Source: Bacteroidales bacterium (GTDB lineage Bacteria; Bacteroidota; Bacteroidia; Bacteroidales; VadinHA17). Taken from it: a stretch of 64,000 bases of DNA. The number at the start of each line of letters is the position of its first letter. Position 1 is the first letter of the stretch. The stretch covers positions 186,001 through 250,000 of the forward strand of contig JAJFVL010000018.1 in the NCBI GenBank assembly GCA_021371855.1, in the 5' to 3' direction. Under the pieces are notes generated by a model that had not been told where the DNA came from, did no database searches, and was given only the letters and a program-made list of their open reading frames with translations. The position numbers and the translations under genes were made by a program. Shown here piece after piece: positions 17,343-27,126 of the stretch.

Positions 17343-18818
17343 ATGGCGAAGTTTTTAACAAACAGGGATGAAGATTATGCACAATGGTATAACGACCTGG
17401 TTATCAAGGCTGATCTGGCTGAAAATTCAGCAGTGAGAGGGTGCATGGTCATCAAACCTTACGGGTATGCAATATGGGAAAAAATACAGGCCGAACTCGA
17501 CAGGCTATTTAAAGAAACAGGTCATGTCAACGCATATTTCCCATTGTTTATTCCAAAATCATTCTTAAGCAGAGAGGCTGCTCATGTTGAGGGATTTGCA
17601 AAAGAATGCGCTGTGGTTACACATTATCGTCTTAAAAATGATGAAAACGGGAAAGGTGTTGTTGTTGATCCGGCTGCTAAACTTGAAGAGGAGCTGATAG
17701 TTCGTCCTACCTCGGAAACCATAATATGGAACTCTTATAAAAACTGGATTCATTCATACAGGGATCTGCCAGTTCTGATAAATCAATGGGCGAATGTTGT
17801 AAGATGGGAAATGCGAACCAGGTTATTTCTGAGAACCACCGAATTTTTGTGGCAGGAAGGCCATACTGCTCATGCAACCCGCGAAGAAGCTGTTGAAGAG
17901 GCCGAAAAAATGATAAATGTTTATGCAGGTTTTGCCGAGAATTCAATGGCCCTTCCGGTGATGAAGGGTTTCAAGACCGAACATGAACGGTTCGCAGGAG
18001 CAATCGACACCTATGCCATCGAAGCTCTTATGCAGGATGGAAAGGCTTTACAAACCGGCACCAGTCATTTCCTTGGACAGAACTTTGCAAAAGCCTTTGA
18101 TGTCCAGTTTACGGATAAAACAGGAAAACTTGATTATGTCTGGGCTACTTCATGGGGGGTATCAACAAGGCTCATGGGTGCGATCATTATGGGTCACGCC
18201 GATAATAACGGGCTGGTGCTGCCTCCCAGGCTTGCTCCAATTCAGGTTGTAATAATACCTATTTATAAAAAAACTGAGCAGCTGGCCGATTTATCGGCTA
18301 CAGCAAATAAAATTAAGAAAGAACTGGAAGCATTGGGAATCTCAGTGAAATATGATGACAGGGATAATAACAAACCCGGGTGGAAGTTTGCTGATTATGA
18401 GTTGAAAGGTGTACCTGTCCGCCTGGCTATAGGACCCCGCGATCTGGAGAACAGAACTATTGAGGTTGCCCGTCGTGATAATCTCACAAAAGAAACTATT
18501 CCAATAGATACAATAAATAGTCATGTTCCGAAACTTCTTGAAGAGATCCAGTCGAATATTTACAACAAGGCTCTGAATTTCAGAAAAGAAAACACCTTCT
18601 ATGTTGATAAATGGGATGAGTTCGTGAATGTTCTTGATAATCCCGGCGGTTTTATTATGGCTCACTGGGATGGAACCAGCGAGACTGAAGAGAAAATAAA
18701 AGATGAAACAAAAGCAACAATCAGGTGTATCCCCTTTGACAGTCCGGAAGAGGATGGCAAATGCATATACTCAGGGAAACCATCAAAGAGAAGGGTGCTC
18801 TTTGCAAGATCGTACTAA
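17343..18818 (+). CDS. proS: Prolyl-tRNA synthetase, archaeal/eukaryotic type
   Basis: It charges tRNA-Pro with proline in the cytoplasm. The 491-residue product is the short form without the bacterial editing insertion. It begins with a [13 protein letters not shown] stretch, has class II motif 2 ([20 protein letters not shown]), motif 3 region [12 protein letters not shown], an anticodon-binding domain around 290-390, and a C-terminal zinc-like domain ending RVLFARSY, as in the ProS type 3 subfamily common in Bacteroidota. The ATG at 17343 fits the family N-terminus. It stands alone, 105 bases upstream of the next gene. Confidence 0.96.
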   Translation: MAKFLTNRDEDYAQWYNDLVIKADLAENSAVRGCMVIKPYGYAIWEKIQAELDRLFKETGHVNAYFPLFIPKSFLSREAAHVEGFAKECAVVTHYRLKNDENGKGVVVDPAAKLEEELIVRPTSETIIWNSYKNWIHSYRDLPVLINQWANVVRWEMRTRLFLRTTEFLWQEGHTAHATREEAVEEAEKMINVYAGFAENSMALPVMKGFKTEHERFAGAIDTYAIEALMQDGKALQTGTSHFLGQNFAKAFDVQFTDKTGKLDYVWATSWGVSTRLMGAIIMGHADNNGLVLPPRLAPIQVVIIPIYKKTEQLADLSATANKIKKELEALGISVKYDDRDNNKPGWKFADYELKGVPVRLAIGPRDLENRTIEVARRDNLTKETIPIDTINSHVPKLLEEIQSNIYNKALNFRKENTFYVDKWDEFVNVLDNPGGFIMAHWDGTSETEEKIKDETKATIRCIPFDSPEEDGKCIYSGKPSKRRVLFARSY

Positions 18819-18923
18819 TTACATTGTTTTATAGTCAGCAGCGTTCCAGAGAATGTCATTGTTTAATATATTTAATAATGCTTACTTTAGACGATTGTAT
18901 TTCACTTTAATAAATTTCTTATT

Positions 18924-19634
18924 ATGTCTGACCTGAATGAAAAAAAACTGACAATAATCGGAACACTTAAAGAGAAATCCCTGCTTAAGCAAAGGGTATT
19001 TGATAACACTTTTGAGTCGTTCTGCGATGTCAAGGATGTGCTTAAAAACTTAACTAAAGATTGTAACACAAATCTAAGTGGTCTGGACTCCAGGATAAGA
19101 CTGGAATATACCGACAGGAGCACTTTTGATGCCCAGCTGAGAGTGGCCGGCGACATTTTGCTTTTCAGTATGCATTCAAACATTTTCCAGTTCGACAGGG
19201 ACCATCCTGCATGGCAGACACCATATATCCAGAAGAATAAGTTCAATGCTTATTCCGGAATGATAAATATTTATAACTACCTGGCCGATTCGTTTAAATA
19301 TTCCAGACTCGATGATCTGGGTTACCTCGTCGCCCGGATCTTCATTAACCATGAGAAGCAGTATTTTGTTGAAGGAAAGAGACAGATGGGAATGCTGTTT
19401 ACAAATTATGGAAGTGAAGAGATAACTAAACAATCATTGCAGATGATTATTTCCACTGCAATTCAATATTGCCTGGAATTTGACCTTCTTGTACCTCCAT
19501 ACGATACTGTAAAAATTTCGACAGTTGGCCAGGCAGAAGCAAAGATCCAGCATTCAAAAGTGGTTACCGGCAAACGCCTTGGATTTCAATTTAATTCTGA
19601 TGATGTTCTGATTCGCAACCCTCAGGAGACCTGA
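18924..19634 (+). CDS. Conserved protein of unknown function
   Basis: A 236-residue soluble protein with no signal peptide or membrane segment. Not recognised beyond looking like a conserved cytoplasmic Bacteroidota protein: it has a helical N-terminus (KEKSLLKQRVFDNTFESF), a centre with RLEYTDRSTFDAQLRVAGDI and IFQFDRDHPAWQTPYI, and an ordered C-terminal part. Its TGA overlaps the ATG of the next gene (TGATG), so it is translationally coupled to an Omp85-like outer-membrane protein. This suggests a shared function, possibly envelope-related, but none can be named. Confidence 0.75.
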   Translation: MSDLNEKKLTIIGTLKEKSLLKQRVFDNTFESFCDVKDVLKNLTKDCNTNLSGLDSRIRLEYTDRSTFDAQLRVAGDILLFSMHSNIFQFDRDHPAWQTPYIQKNKFNAYSGMINIYNYLADSFKYSRLDDLGYLVARIFINHEKQYFVEGKRQMGMLFTNYGSEEITKQSLQMIISTAIQYCLEFDLLVPPYDTVKISTVGQAEAKIQHSKVVTGKRLGFQFNSDDVLIRNPQET

Positions 19635-21577
19635 TGTATAAATATCAAAAAAAACACGGAAGATCTTTCAGTAATTTAATTTTTTTGGCGCTTCTGTTTT
19701 ATGGTATTCGTGCATATCCTCAATATCGGGCAAATGACGAAGCTACAATAAGGAATGCGACTGAAATTTTGAATCAAAACGGGGATAGTATTTCTTATAT
19801 TTCAACTGATACACTGTCAAGGCTGCCCTCTTCTGCAAGCCATGACAATTCTCTTATAAATAATAAAGACAATATTTTCTTTGACTCTCTGAAAGTTAAA
19901 GCCTCAAAATATATTATCACACGAAGATTATATGACTTTGTAATAGTTACCCCTGACACAACCGACAAAAAACATATTACAGGAACCAGCGACGCGACCT
20001 ATATCAGTCATTCGGGAAAAAAGATCCGGAATATTGAAATTGAAAGGCTTGACGTTTTCGGCACCGACATCAATAATCCCACACCAACCAATCCTAAAGA
20101 GATTTACAATCTGCTGAATAAAACACATCTGAACACTAACGAATCCATTATCAGAAAGAATCTTCTTTTTTCTGAAGGCGATACAATATCTCCCCTGACA
20201 CTCAGCGATAATGAGAGGATTTTAAGACAACTGTCATTTATTGATGATGCAAGAATAATAGTTGTTCCTGTATCTGATAATGAAGCTGACATTTTAGTTA
20301 TTACAAAAGACCTGTATTCTTTAGGAGCTTCATACAGCTACGGAGGTCTTAAAAAGGGTTGCTTATCTCTTTTTGAAAAAAACATTTTCGGTTTTGGTCA
20401 TGAATTAGGCATTGATGTGCCATGGGATTCCAATATGTCGGATTCACCGGGATTTGGAGCCCACTATATGATTAATAACATAAAAAAATCATTCATTAAT
20501 CTGAACCTTCATTACCTTGACGGGCTTGAAGAGAGAACATATGGATTTAGTTTAACCCGCAATCTTATAAGCTCAGCCACAAAATATGCAGGAGGGATAT
20601 CTGTAAGACAAATGTACACAACCGAAGATCTCGACAATACACTCCTTGTTCCTCAGCCATTAAATTACAATTTACAGGATTACTGGCTGATGCGGTCTTT
20701 CCTCATCAATAAAGAGTCAGTGTCAAGAATCATTATCGGAACCCGTTATACAAATAATAATGTTTTCGACCGTCCATTTATACTTCCCAATTCTTATTAT
20801 CATCTTCAGAATTACAAGATATTTCTTGCTTCGGCAGCATTTTCAATTCAGAAATACTATAAGACAAACCTTATATACAATTACGGACGTACTGAAGATA
20901 TACCATATGGGGGACTCATCAAATTTACCGCAGGAAAAGAAAACAATGAATTTCACAAAAGAACATACCTCGGTGCTGCAATTTCTTTTGGCAAATCAAG
21001 CAAAAAACTTGGATATTTCTACTCTTATGCCGGCGTGTCAACTTTCATGGATGGCCATACGACGGAACAGGGCCTGTTTTCTCTGAATTTCAACTTTTTC
21101 TCAAACCTCATAAATTTCAGGGATCACATGATCCGCAACTTTGTATATATCAATTACACCAGAGGATTTGACAGAAACACCGACGAATCGCTTTCGTATG
21201 CTGATGATAATGGCTTCTCCGGATTTAAAAATGACTCAATATCCGGAAATCAACGATTATTATTAAGTGTTGAATCGGTGTTGTTCAGCCCCATTAATTT
21301 TTACGGATTCAGATTTGCATTTTTCGGCTTTGCCGATTTTTCATTGCTCTCCGGATCATATGAACCTATCGGGAACGGACATTCCCTTACCGGAATCGGA
21401 CTGGGAATAAGGATCAGAAATAACAATCTGGTATTCAACACCTTCCAGATAAGGATCGGTTTCTACCCAAATCCGCCCGTATATTCAGATATCAACCATT
21501 TTATTTTTTCAGGAGAACAACTGCTCAGACCTAATAATTTTGATCCCGGCCCTCCTGCCGTAACACCTTACTTATAA
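19634..21577 (+). CDS. Omp85/POTRA-like outer membrane protein of unknown role
   Basis: A 647-residue protein with an N-terminal hydrophobic export signal ending around AYPQ. At about 130-230 there is a POTRA-like region (IRNIEIERLDVFG, then NESIIRKNLLFSEGDTIS, then RILRQLSFIDDARI), the pattern seen in BamA/TamA/ShlB relatives where an incoming substrate is bound. The C-terminal 400 residues alternate aromatic strands as in a beta-barrel and end in a proline-rich tail rather than a normal aromatic beta-signal. Overlap with the upstream gene points to joint expression. It is too divergent to be called BamA or TamA. Confidence 0.72.
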   Translation: MYKYQKKHGRSFSNLIFLALLFYGIRAYPQYRANDEATIRNATEILNQNGDSISYISTDTLSRLPSSASHDNSLINNKDNIFFDSLKVKASKYIITRRLYDFVIVTPDTTDKKHITGTSDATYISHSGKKIRNIEIERLDVFGTDINNPTPTNPKEIYNLLNKTHLNTNESIIRKNLLFSEGDTISPLTLSDNERILRQLSFIDDARIIVVPVSDNEADILVITKDLYSLGASYSYGGLKKGCLSLFEKNIFGFGHELGIDVPWDSNMSDSPGFGAHYMINNIKKSFINLNLHYLDGLEERTYGFSLTRNLISSATKYAGGISVRQMYTTEDLDNTLLVPQPLNYNLQDYWLMRSFLINKESVSRIIIGTRYTNNNVFDRPFILPNSYYHLQNYKIFLASAAFSIQKYYKTNLIYNYGRTEDIPYGGLIKFTAGKENNEFHKRTYLGAAISFGKSSKKLGYFYSYAGVSTFMDGHTTEQGLFSLNFNFFSNLINFRDHMIRNFVYINYTRGFDRNTDESLSYADDNGFSGFKNDSISGNQRLLLSVESVLFSPINFYGFRFAFFGFADFSLLSGSYEPIGNGHSLTGIGLGIRIRNNNLVFNTFQIRIGFYPNPPVYSDINHFIFSGEQLLRPNNFDPGPPAVTPYL

Positions 21578-21597
21578 GGAAATACTTTCATAATAAT

Positions 21598-22920
21598 ATG
21601 CTAAAAAGGTTTAAAACATTCATTAAAGAAAATAACCTCATAAAAACCGGTGACAGGATATTGTTGGCTGTCAGCGGGGGTATCGACTCAATGGTCATGA
21701 CTCACCTCTTCCTCAGTCTGGATAACGATTTAGGCATTGCACATTGCAATTTTTCATTGAGAGGAAAAGAGGCCGACATGGATGAAGAGATGGTTCGCCA
21801 GTTTGCTGCAGATCACAATATCCCATTTTATACGAAACGGTTTGATACAAAAGCATATGCCAAAGCCAATGGCATTTCCATTGAAATGGCTGCCAGGGAT
21901 CTGAGATTCAAATGGTTTGAAGAGATCAGAAAAGAGAATAATTATGATTCAGTTGCAGTTGCCCACAACATGAATGATAATATTGAAACACTGATAATTA
22001 ATCTCACAAGAGGAACAGGGTTGGCCGGATTATCAGGAATGAGACCCTCTCATAATGGGATAATACGGCCATTACTTTTTGCGACACGCGAGGAAATTAC
22101 AAACTATCGCGATCAGCATCAGATAAGCTTCCGCGAGGACCAGTCAAATACAGAAACAAATTATGTAAGGAATAAAATCAGACACCTTGTAATTCCGGTT
22201 CTGAAAGCTATCAACCCTTCTATTGAAACCACGCTCAATGATACTGCAAAAAGATTCGCCGGAATAAATGAAATAGTTTCTGAATACATATCAGAACTAA
22301 AAAGAACTGTTTCAGAACAGAAAGATGAACTTGTATCATTTGATGCCGGTCGGTTAAAGACGCATCTGCATAACAAAGCTTTACTTTATGAATTGTTCAA
22401 GCCTTACGGTATAAACAACCAGCAGTTATGCGACCTCACAGAAGTAATAGAAGGAAAAACAGGAGGCTGGCTTCTTACAGGAACCCACCGGATTGTTAAA
22501 AACAGAAAAGAGATAATTATCACACAAAATAACAGCGAAAATAACCATGTTGCTGTTATTCATGACATATCCGGATTCGGGGAGTTACAGGTAATTGCCT
22601 CAGCAGGATATGCCGACATAGACGAGAATTTTATTATCCCTGCTGACCGAACTGTTGCATGTATTGATTCCGCTAAGGTATTGTTCCCGGTGATTATCAG
22701 AAAATGGCAAGCCGGAGATTATTTTTACCCTCTTGGGATGAATCAGAAAAAGAAACTTAGTGACTATTTTATCGATAATAAATATTCCATTATTGAAAAG
22801 GAAAACAAACTGATTCTTGAGTCGGACGGAAAAATTGTGTGGATCATAGGCGACAGGATCGACAACCGGTTCAGGATAACAAAATCAACAAAAAAAGCTC
22901 TCATTATAAAGGCGAAATAA
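21598..22920 (+). CDS. tilS: tRNA(Ile)-lysidine synthase TilS
   Basis: It ligates lysine to C34 of tRNA-Ile(CAU), changing its codon and amino-acid identity. The 440-residue product has an N-terminal PP-loop ATPase with SGGIDS (residues 26-31), the HCNFSLRGKEAD motif, RDLRFKWFEEI, AHNMNDNIETL, a central helical domain, and the C-terminal TilS domain around IRKWQAGDYFYPLGM with KKLSDYFID. Length is normal. It begins 20 bases after the Omp85-like gene and may be the third gene of that transcript. Degenerate repeat DNA follows its stop. Confidence 0.95.
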   Translation: MLKRFKTFIKENNLIKTGDRILLAVSGGIDSMVMTHLFLSLDNDLGIAHCNFSLRGKEADMDEEMVRQFAADHNIPFYTKRFDTKAYAKANGISIEMAARDLRFKWFEEIRKENNYDSVAVAHNMNDNIETLIINLTRGTGLAGLSGMRPSHNGIIRPLLFATREEITNYRDQHQISFREDQSNTETNYVRNKIRHLVIPVLKAINPSIETTLNDTAKRFAGINEIVSEYISELKRTVSEQKDELVSFDAGRLKTHLHNKALLYELFKPYGINNQQLCDLTEVIEGKTGGWLLTGTHRIVKNRKEIIITQNNSENNHVAVIHDISGFGELQVIASAGYADIDENFIIPADRTVACIDSAKVLFPVIIRKWQAGDYFYPLGMNQKKKLSDYFIDNKYSIIEKENKLILESDGKIVWIIGDRIDNRFRITKSTKKALIIKAK

Positions 22921-22929
22921 ATTTAGCTT

Positions 22930-23030
22930 CAAAGAACACAAAGGTTTGGTGCAAAGGTGGAACAAGAGAGAATAACTTACACAGAGCGACACAGAGAAGG
23001 CACAGAGGAAATCCGGAGAAGAGGTATTCA
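22930..23030. repeat. Degenerate short-unit repeat after tilS
   Basis: A worn stretch mixing units of both repeat types in this window: AACACAAAGG, GGTGCAAAGG, then CACAGAGCGACACAGAGAAGGCACAGAGG. It begins about ten bases after the tilS stop and fills most of the gap to the convergent aroC stop. It looks like a decayed relative of the 8-bp and 7-bp arrays. Confidence 0.55.
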
Positions 23031-23083
23031 GTAATCGGCATTCCCCCTCACCGCGTACCACTTATCGTAAGACAACCAGACAA

Positions 23084-24079
23084 TCAGTCTGTTCTTTCCC
23101 CGTGAATTCCGCGATCGATGAGAATGAGATCGGCCATGGCAATAGCTGTTGCAGCCTCAACAATCACCGGCATTCTCAGCGCAATACAAGTATCGTGTCT
23201 TCCTTTTACTGAAAGAGTTGTCATTTTACCTTCACTGAAATCAAATGTCTTTTGAGCAACACCTGTTGATGAAGTTGGTTTAACTACTGTTCTGAACAGT
23301 ATTTCGTTCCCGTTGGTTATGCCGCCATTTATTCCTCCGGCATTGTTGGTAGCGGTCTCCCCTTTTCCATTTATAAACGGGTCGTTATGTTCTGATCCGT
23401 GCATTGCGGCTGCGGTAAACCCTGAACCAAATTCAATTCCTTTAATAGCAGGTATTGAAAATATGATATGGCTCACGGCCGATTCGAAAGAGTAGAAAAA
23501 CGGTTCTCCTATTGCAAGTGGCGGATTTTTTACTTTGCATTCTATTATTCCGCCTATGGTATCATTCAATGCTATTGCTTCATTAACAGCATTCTCAATA
23601 TTTGCAGAACCACCTGCAGAGATAAGCTTCGCCGATATTACAGCCTTTCCTGAAATCTTTTTGGCAATTACACCTGCTGCAACAAGCCCCCATGTTACCC
23701 TTCCCGAGAAATGACCGCTTCCACGCATATCGCCAAAACCCGAATACTTTACCTGTGACACAAAATCGGCATGCCCCGGTCGGGGAACCTTCTTAAATTC
23801 ATCATAATCAGAAGATATTTTATTTGTATTCCTGGTGATGATCGTAATTGGTGCACCTGTTGTTACCCCATTTAGCATCCCGCTCAGAATTTCAGGTTGA
23901 TCAGGTTCCTGTCGCCTGGTAGTGCCTCTGCTCCCGCTCTGTCTCCTTTGAAGATCGGTGATAAAATCATCCTGTTTAACAGTTATACCGGGAGGGCAAC
24001 CATCGATAACCACTCCGATGGCAGGACCGTGCGATTCACCAAATAGAGTAACTTTAAATACAACTCCGAAGGAATTCAT
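23084..24079 (-). CDS. aroC: Chorismate synthase
   Basis: The last common step of the shikimate pathway: reduced-FMN-dependent conversion of EPSP to chorismate. The 331-residue chain shows the N-terminal FGESHGPAIGVVIDGCPPGI signature, QRRQSGSRGTTRRQEPD with the expected conserved arginines, PRPGHADF, MRGSGHFSGRVTWG and a C-terminal GRHDTCIALRMPVIVEA. It is some 20-30 residues shorter than many homologues, but both ends look genuine. The start is 4 bases after the aroB stop, so the two form an operon. Confidence 0.95.
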   Translation of the reverse strand: MNSFGVVFKVTLFGESHGPAIGVVIDGCPPGITVKQDDFITDLQRRQSGSRGTTRRQEPDQPEILSGMLNGVTTGAPITIITRNTNKISSDYDEFKKVPRPGHADFVSQVKYSGFGDMRGSGHFSGRVTWGLVAAGVIAKKISGKAVISAKLISAGGSANIENAVNEAIALNDTIGGIIECKVKNPPLAIGEPFFYSFESAVSHIIFSIPAIKGIEFGSGFTAAAMHGSEHNDPFINGKGETATNNAGGINGGITNGNEILFRTVVKPTSSTGVAQKTFDFSEGKMTTLSVKGRHDTCIALRMPVIVEAATAIAMADLILIDRGIHGERTD

Positions 24080-24083
24080 AATA

Positions 24084-25121
24084 TTAATTTTTATCTCTGA
24101 ATCTTTTGTACAAATCTGTTAACTCATCGACTGTAACTTTCTCAACCACAGCTTTTCCAATGCCTTCTGTGAAGACGAAACGAATATCTTTTCCTGATTT
24201 CTTCTTATCGTGAAGGATAAGCTGACGGATCTGATCATCAGGAATGTCATGTTTTTCAAGGAGGCCAAATCTGCCAAGCAGATTAATTATCCTCTCTTTA
24301 TCCTCAATACTGATGAAACCTCTTTCATATGAAAAAATTGTTGCCAATTCCATTCCTGAAGCTACTGCAAATCCATGTTTCACAGATTTCTGCATCTCAA
24401 TGGCATGCCCGTAAGTATGACCAAAATTAAGTATGCGTCTCAGCCCTGCTTCCCTTTCGTCTTCCGATACCACAGAAGCTTTAAAATTGACAGATCTCGC
24501 AACAAGAACAATAAGAATTTCCTGATCCCTTTCCATTATTTTCCTGTAGTTCCTGTCAATAAGGTCAAACAAATCTTTATCTCCGATTACAGCTGTTTTT
24601 ATCAGTTCAGCAAGACCCGACAAATATTCCTGTTCAGGAAGGGTCCGAAGCATAGACGTGTCGCAAATCACAAACTCAGGCTGTTTGAAATTCCCCAACA
24701 TATTTTTATTGCCACCCAGGTTAACTCCATTCTTCCCCCCTGTGCTGGCATCGACTTGTGATAATAAGCTGGATGAAACATATCCGCATCTGATACCTCG
24801 CATGTATATTGAAGCCAGAAAACCAGCTATGTCGCAGACCACTCCGCCTCCAACTGCAAGAATAAAACCTGAACGGTCAATGTCATTCGCAAGGAGCATT
24901 TCAGCAAGATGCCCGATAACTTCAAGCTTCTTGCTCTGTTCGCCCGGTGATACTGCCAATACAGGAACATCGGGAAATTTATCGCCATACAGACGTCTTA
25001 CATTTTCATCAGTGACAATCACAACACCATTTTCAGGTAGAAGTTCTATTACAGATTCCCAGTTTTCCCCTACCAGTATTTCAGACCGTGATCCTGAAGT
25101 ATTTATTAAAATCTTTTCCAA
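24084..25121 (-). CDS. aroB: 3-Dehydroquinate synthase
   Basis: The second step of the shikimate pathway: NAD- and metal-dependent cyclisation of DAHP to 3-dehydroquinate. The 345-residue protein has the Rossmann-like front half with SPGEQSKKLEVI, the signature GGGVVCDIAGFLAS, SSLLSQVDASTGGKNGVN, and the metal-binding region with LNFGHTYGHAIE and KHGFAVASGM. First gene of the aroB-aroC operon; the third shikimate gene of the window, aroQ, is 12 kb away. Confidence 0.95.
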   Translation of the reverse strand: MEKILINTSGSRSEILVGENWESVIELLPENGVVIVTDENVRRLYGDKFPDVPVLAVSPGEQSKKLEVIGHLAEMLLANDIDRSGFILAVGGGVVCDIAGFLASIYMRGIRCGYVSSSLLSQVDASTGGKNGVNLGGNKNMLGNFKQPEFVICDTSMLRTLPEQEYLSGLAELIKTAVIGDKDLFDLIDRNYRKIMERDQEILIVLVARSVNFKASVVSEDEREAGLRRILNFGHTYGHAIEMQKSVKHGFAVASGMELATIFSYERGFISIEDKERIINLLGRFGLLEKHDIPDDQIRQLILHDKKKSGKDIRFVFTEGIGKAVVEKVTVDELTDLYKRFRDKN

Positions 25122-25199
25122 TTGAGTAAACTATAGTTTGTTAAAGGTAAAAAATCCACGCCAGATTCTTGACATATGGAGGTGAAATTGAAATCAAAA

Positions 25200-27062
25200 T
25201 CATTTCTCACTTAACTCCAGCCATCGCATCTCTTTGTCATCCAACAGCTTCATGATTTCCCCGTGCCTTACTGACCTGGCATACAAATCCTCAGGAGTCA
25301 ATGAACCCTGGCTCATTTCAGTCTCAATAAGGTTCTTTTCCGACTCAAGACTCTGAATTTCATCTGAAAGGGCTTCAAACTCACGTTTTTCTTTAAAAGA
25401 CAATCCGGGCTTTTTGTTTTTCTTATCTGGTGTTGGTTCTGAATCCGATGTTTTTAAAGGTCTGCTTATTGCTGCCGGCTTTTCTGAATCCTCCTTTTCC
25501 CTGAGCTGGGTATAGTTACCCGGGAAATCCTTTATTACTCCATCCCCCTTATATTCGAAAATATGATCTACCACCTTATCCATAAAATACCTGTCGTGCG
25601 ACACAACAATGACGCAACCTTTGAAACCGGCAAGATATTCTTCAAGAACATTAAGCGTAAGAATATCCAGATCGTTGGTCGGTTCATCGAGAATAAGAAA
25701 ATTAGGATTCCTCATTAATACTGTAAGCAGGTATAGCCGGCGTTTCTCACCACCTGACAATTTTCTGATCAATGTATATTGTTTCTCAGGAGGGAACAGG
25801 AAATAGTTCATAAACTGTGTAATTGACAGAACAGTGCCATCGCTTATCATAACTCTCTCTGCTATATTTTTAACTGCATCAATCACAGTCATCTCATCAT
25901 CAAATTCGATGCCCTCCTGCCTGTAATATCCAAATACAATAGTCTCTCCCCTTTCCACGGTACCCTTATCGGGTTCAGTCAGACCTGAAATAATATTCAG
26001 TAATGTTGATTTCCCCGAGCCGTTCCGGCCTATAATCCCGACTTTTTCATACCTGTTGAAGAGGTATGTAAAGTCGTTGATCAGAACCTGATCACCATAC
26101 GACTTGCTGATGTTTTTTATCTCAAGGATCTTTTTACCCATCCTCGCGATATTTACATTTATATTGATGCTTTTTTCATCAGGTCTGTTAGCAGCTTTTT
26201 CCTTAAGATCATAAAAAGATTCAATCCTCGATTTTGCTTTATGCCGACGTGCTTTAGGCATCCGCCTCATCCAGTCCAGCTCGGTCTTAAGCAGGTTTTT
26301 TGCCTTTTCGGTGTTCATTTTTGCAGAATACTCCCTGCTTTGCTTTTTTTCAAGGAAATATTCATAATTCCCTTCGTACCGGTACAATTCATTGTCGGAA
26401 AGCTCGAGTATTACATTACATACCCTGTCGAGAAAATATCTGTCGTGGGTAACCATCAGAAGAGTCTTGTTTGTCTTAATAAGATATTCTTCAAGCCATT
26501 CGATCATGTCAAGATCAAGATGGTTGGTAGGTTCGTCAAGTATGAGCATATCAACATCCTGCACAAGTACCTTTGCAAGAGCAACTCTTTTCTTCTGTCC
26601 GCCTGACAGGGTCCCTATTACTGCATCGAGGTCAGTAAGACTAAGTTTGAACAGGATCTGCTTTGCAGCAACCTCATAATCCCAGGCTTTAGAATCATCC
26701 ATTCGCTGAGTGGCTGTCTGAAGCATCCCGGGAGAACCTGAGATAAGACATCTTTCGTATTCTCTTATTGCTCTCACCTGTTCGTTGTCAGCGCAAAACA
26801 GTTCATCAATTATGGTATTTGATTCATTTAACTGGGGTGACTGTTGAAGGTATACAGTTTGTAAATCGCGTTTAACACTGAGAGAACCTTCATCAGGGTC
26901 TTCCCTGCCTGCAAGTATGTCGAGCAATGATGATTTCCCTGCTCCATTGACTGCAATCAGGGCAACCTTATCTTCCTTGTTGATATTAAGACTTATATTT
27001 TCGAAAAGAAGGCGATCACCTATCCGTCTTGTGATATTGTCAGCCTGGAGATAACTTATCAT
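25200..27062 (-). CDS. uup: ABC-F family ATPase, Uup-like
   Basis: A 620-residue soluble protein with two ABC ATPase domains and no membrane part. The first has Walker A NGAGKSS (40-46) and signature LSGGQKKRV with LDEPTNHLDL; the second has GRNGSGKST, LSGGEKRRL and LDEPTNDLDI. The linker between them has the arginine/lysine-rich MRRMPKARRHKAKSR segment of ABC-F proteins, and a C-terminal coiled coil of about 80 residues (KEKREFEALSDEI onward) makes it Uup-like rather than EttA-like. ABC-F proteins act on the ribosome; Uup is linked to ribosome quality and transposon excision in E. coli. A role in antibiotic protection cannot be excluded. Confidence 0.9.
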   Translation of the reverse strand: MISYLQADNITRRIGDRLLFENISLNINKEDKVALIAVNGAGKSSLLDILAGREDPDEGSLSVKRDLQTVYLQQSPQLNESNTIIDELFCADNEQVRAIREYERCLISGSPGMLQTATQRMDDSKAWDYEVAAKQILFKLSLTDLDAVIGTLSGGQKKRVALAKVLVQDVDMLILDEPTNHLDLDMIEWLEEYLIKTNKTLLMVTHDRYFLDRVCNVILELSDNELYRYEGNYEYFLEKKQSREYSAKMNTEKAKNLLKTELDWMRRMPKARRHKAKSRIESFYDLKEKAANRPDEKSININVNIARMGKKILEIKNISKSYGDQVLINDFTYLFNRYEKVGIIGRNGSGKSTLLNIISGLTEPDKGTVERGETIVFGYYRQEGIEFDDEMTVIDAVKNIAERVMISDGTVLSITQFMNYFLFPPEKQYTLIRKLSGGEKRRLYLLTVLMRNPNFLILDEPTNDLDILTLNVLEEYLAGFKGCVIVVSHDRYFMDKVVDHIFEYKGDGVIKDFPGNYTQLREKEDSEKPAAISRPLKTSDSEPTPDKKNKKPGLSFKEKREFEALSDEIQSLESEKNLIETEMSQGSLTPEDLYARSVRHGEIMKLLDDKEMRWLELSEK

Positions 27063-27079
27063 AAATATACAATATTGTG

Positions 27080-27087
27080 CAAAGATA
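27080..27087 (-). promoter_or_regulatory. Candidate -7 element of the ABC-F gene
   Basis: The minus strand reads TATCTTTG, a full match to the Bacteroidota -7 consensus TAnnTTTG, 17 bases from the ATG. No clear -33 TTTG lies 19-20 bases upstream, so confidence is limited. Confidence 0.4.
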
Positions 27088-27126
27088 AAAAGTGTTACCT
27101 TACCCGCACCATTTTATTTCATCACA

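Noticed and set aside
23084..24079. Truncated chorismate synthase
   Set aside because: The protein is a little short but both termini and all main motifs are present, so it is treated as intact.
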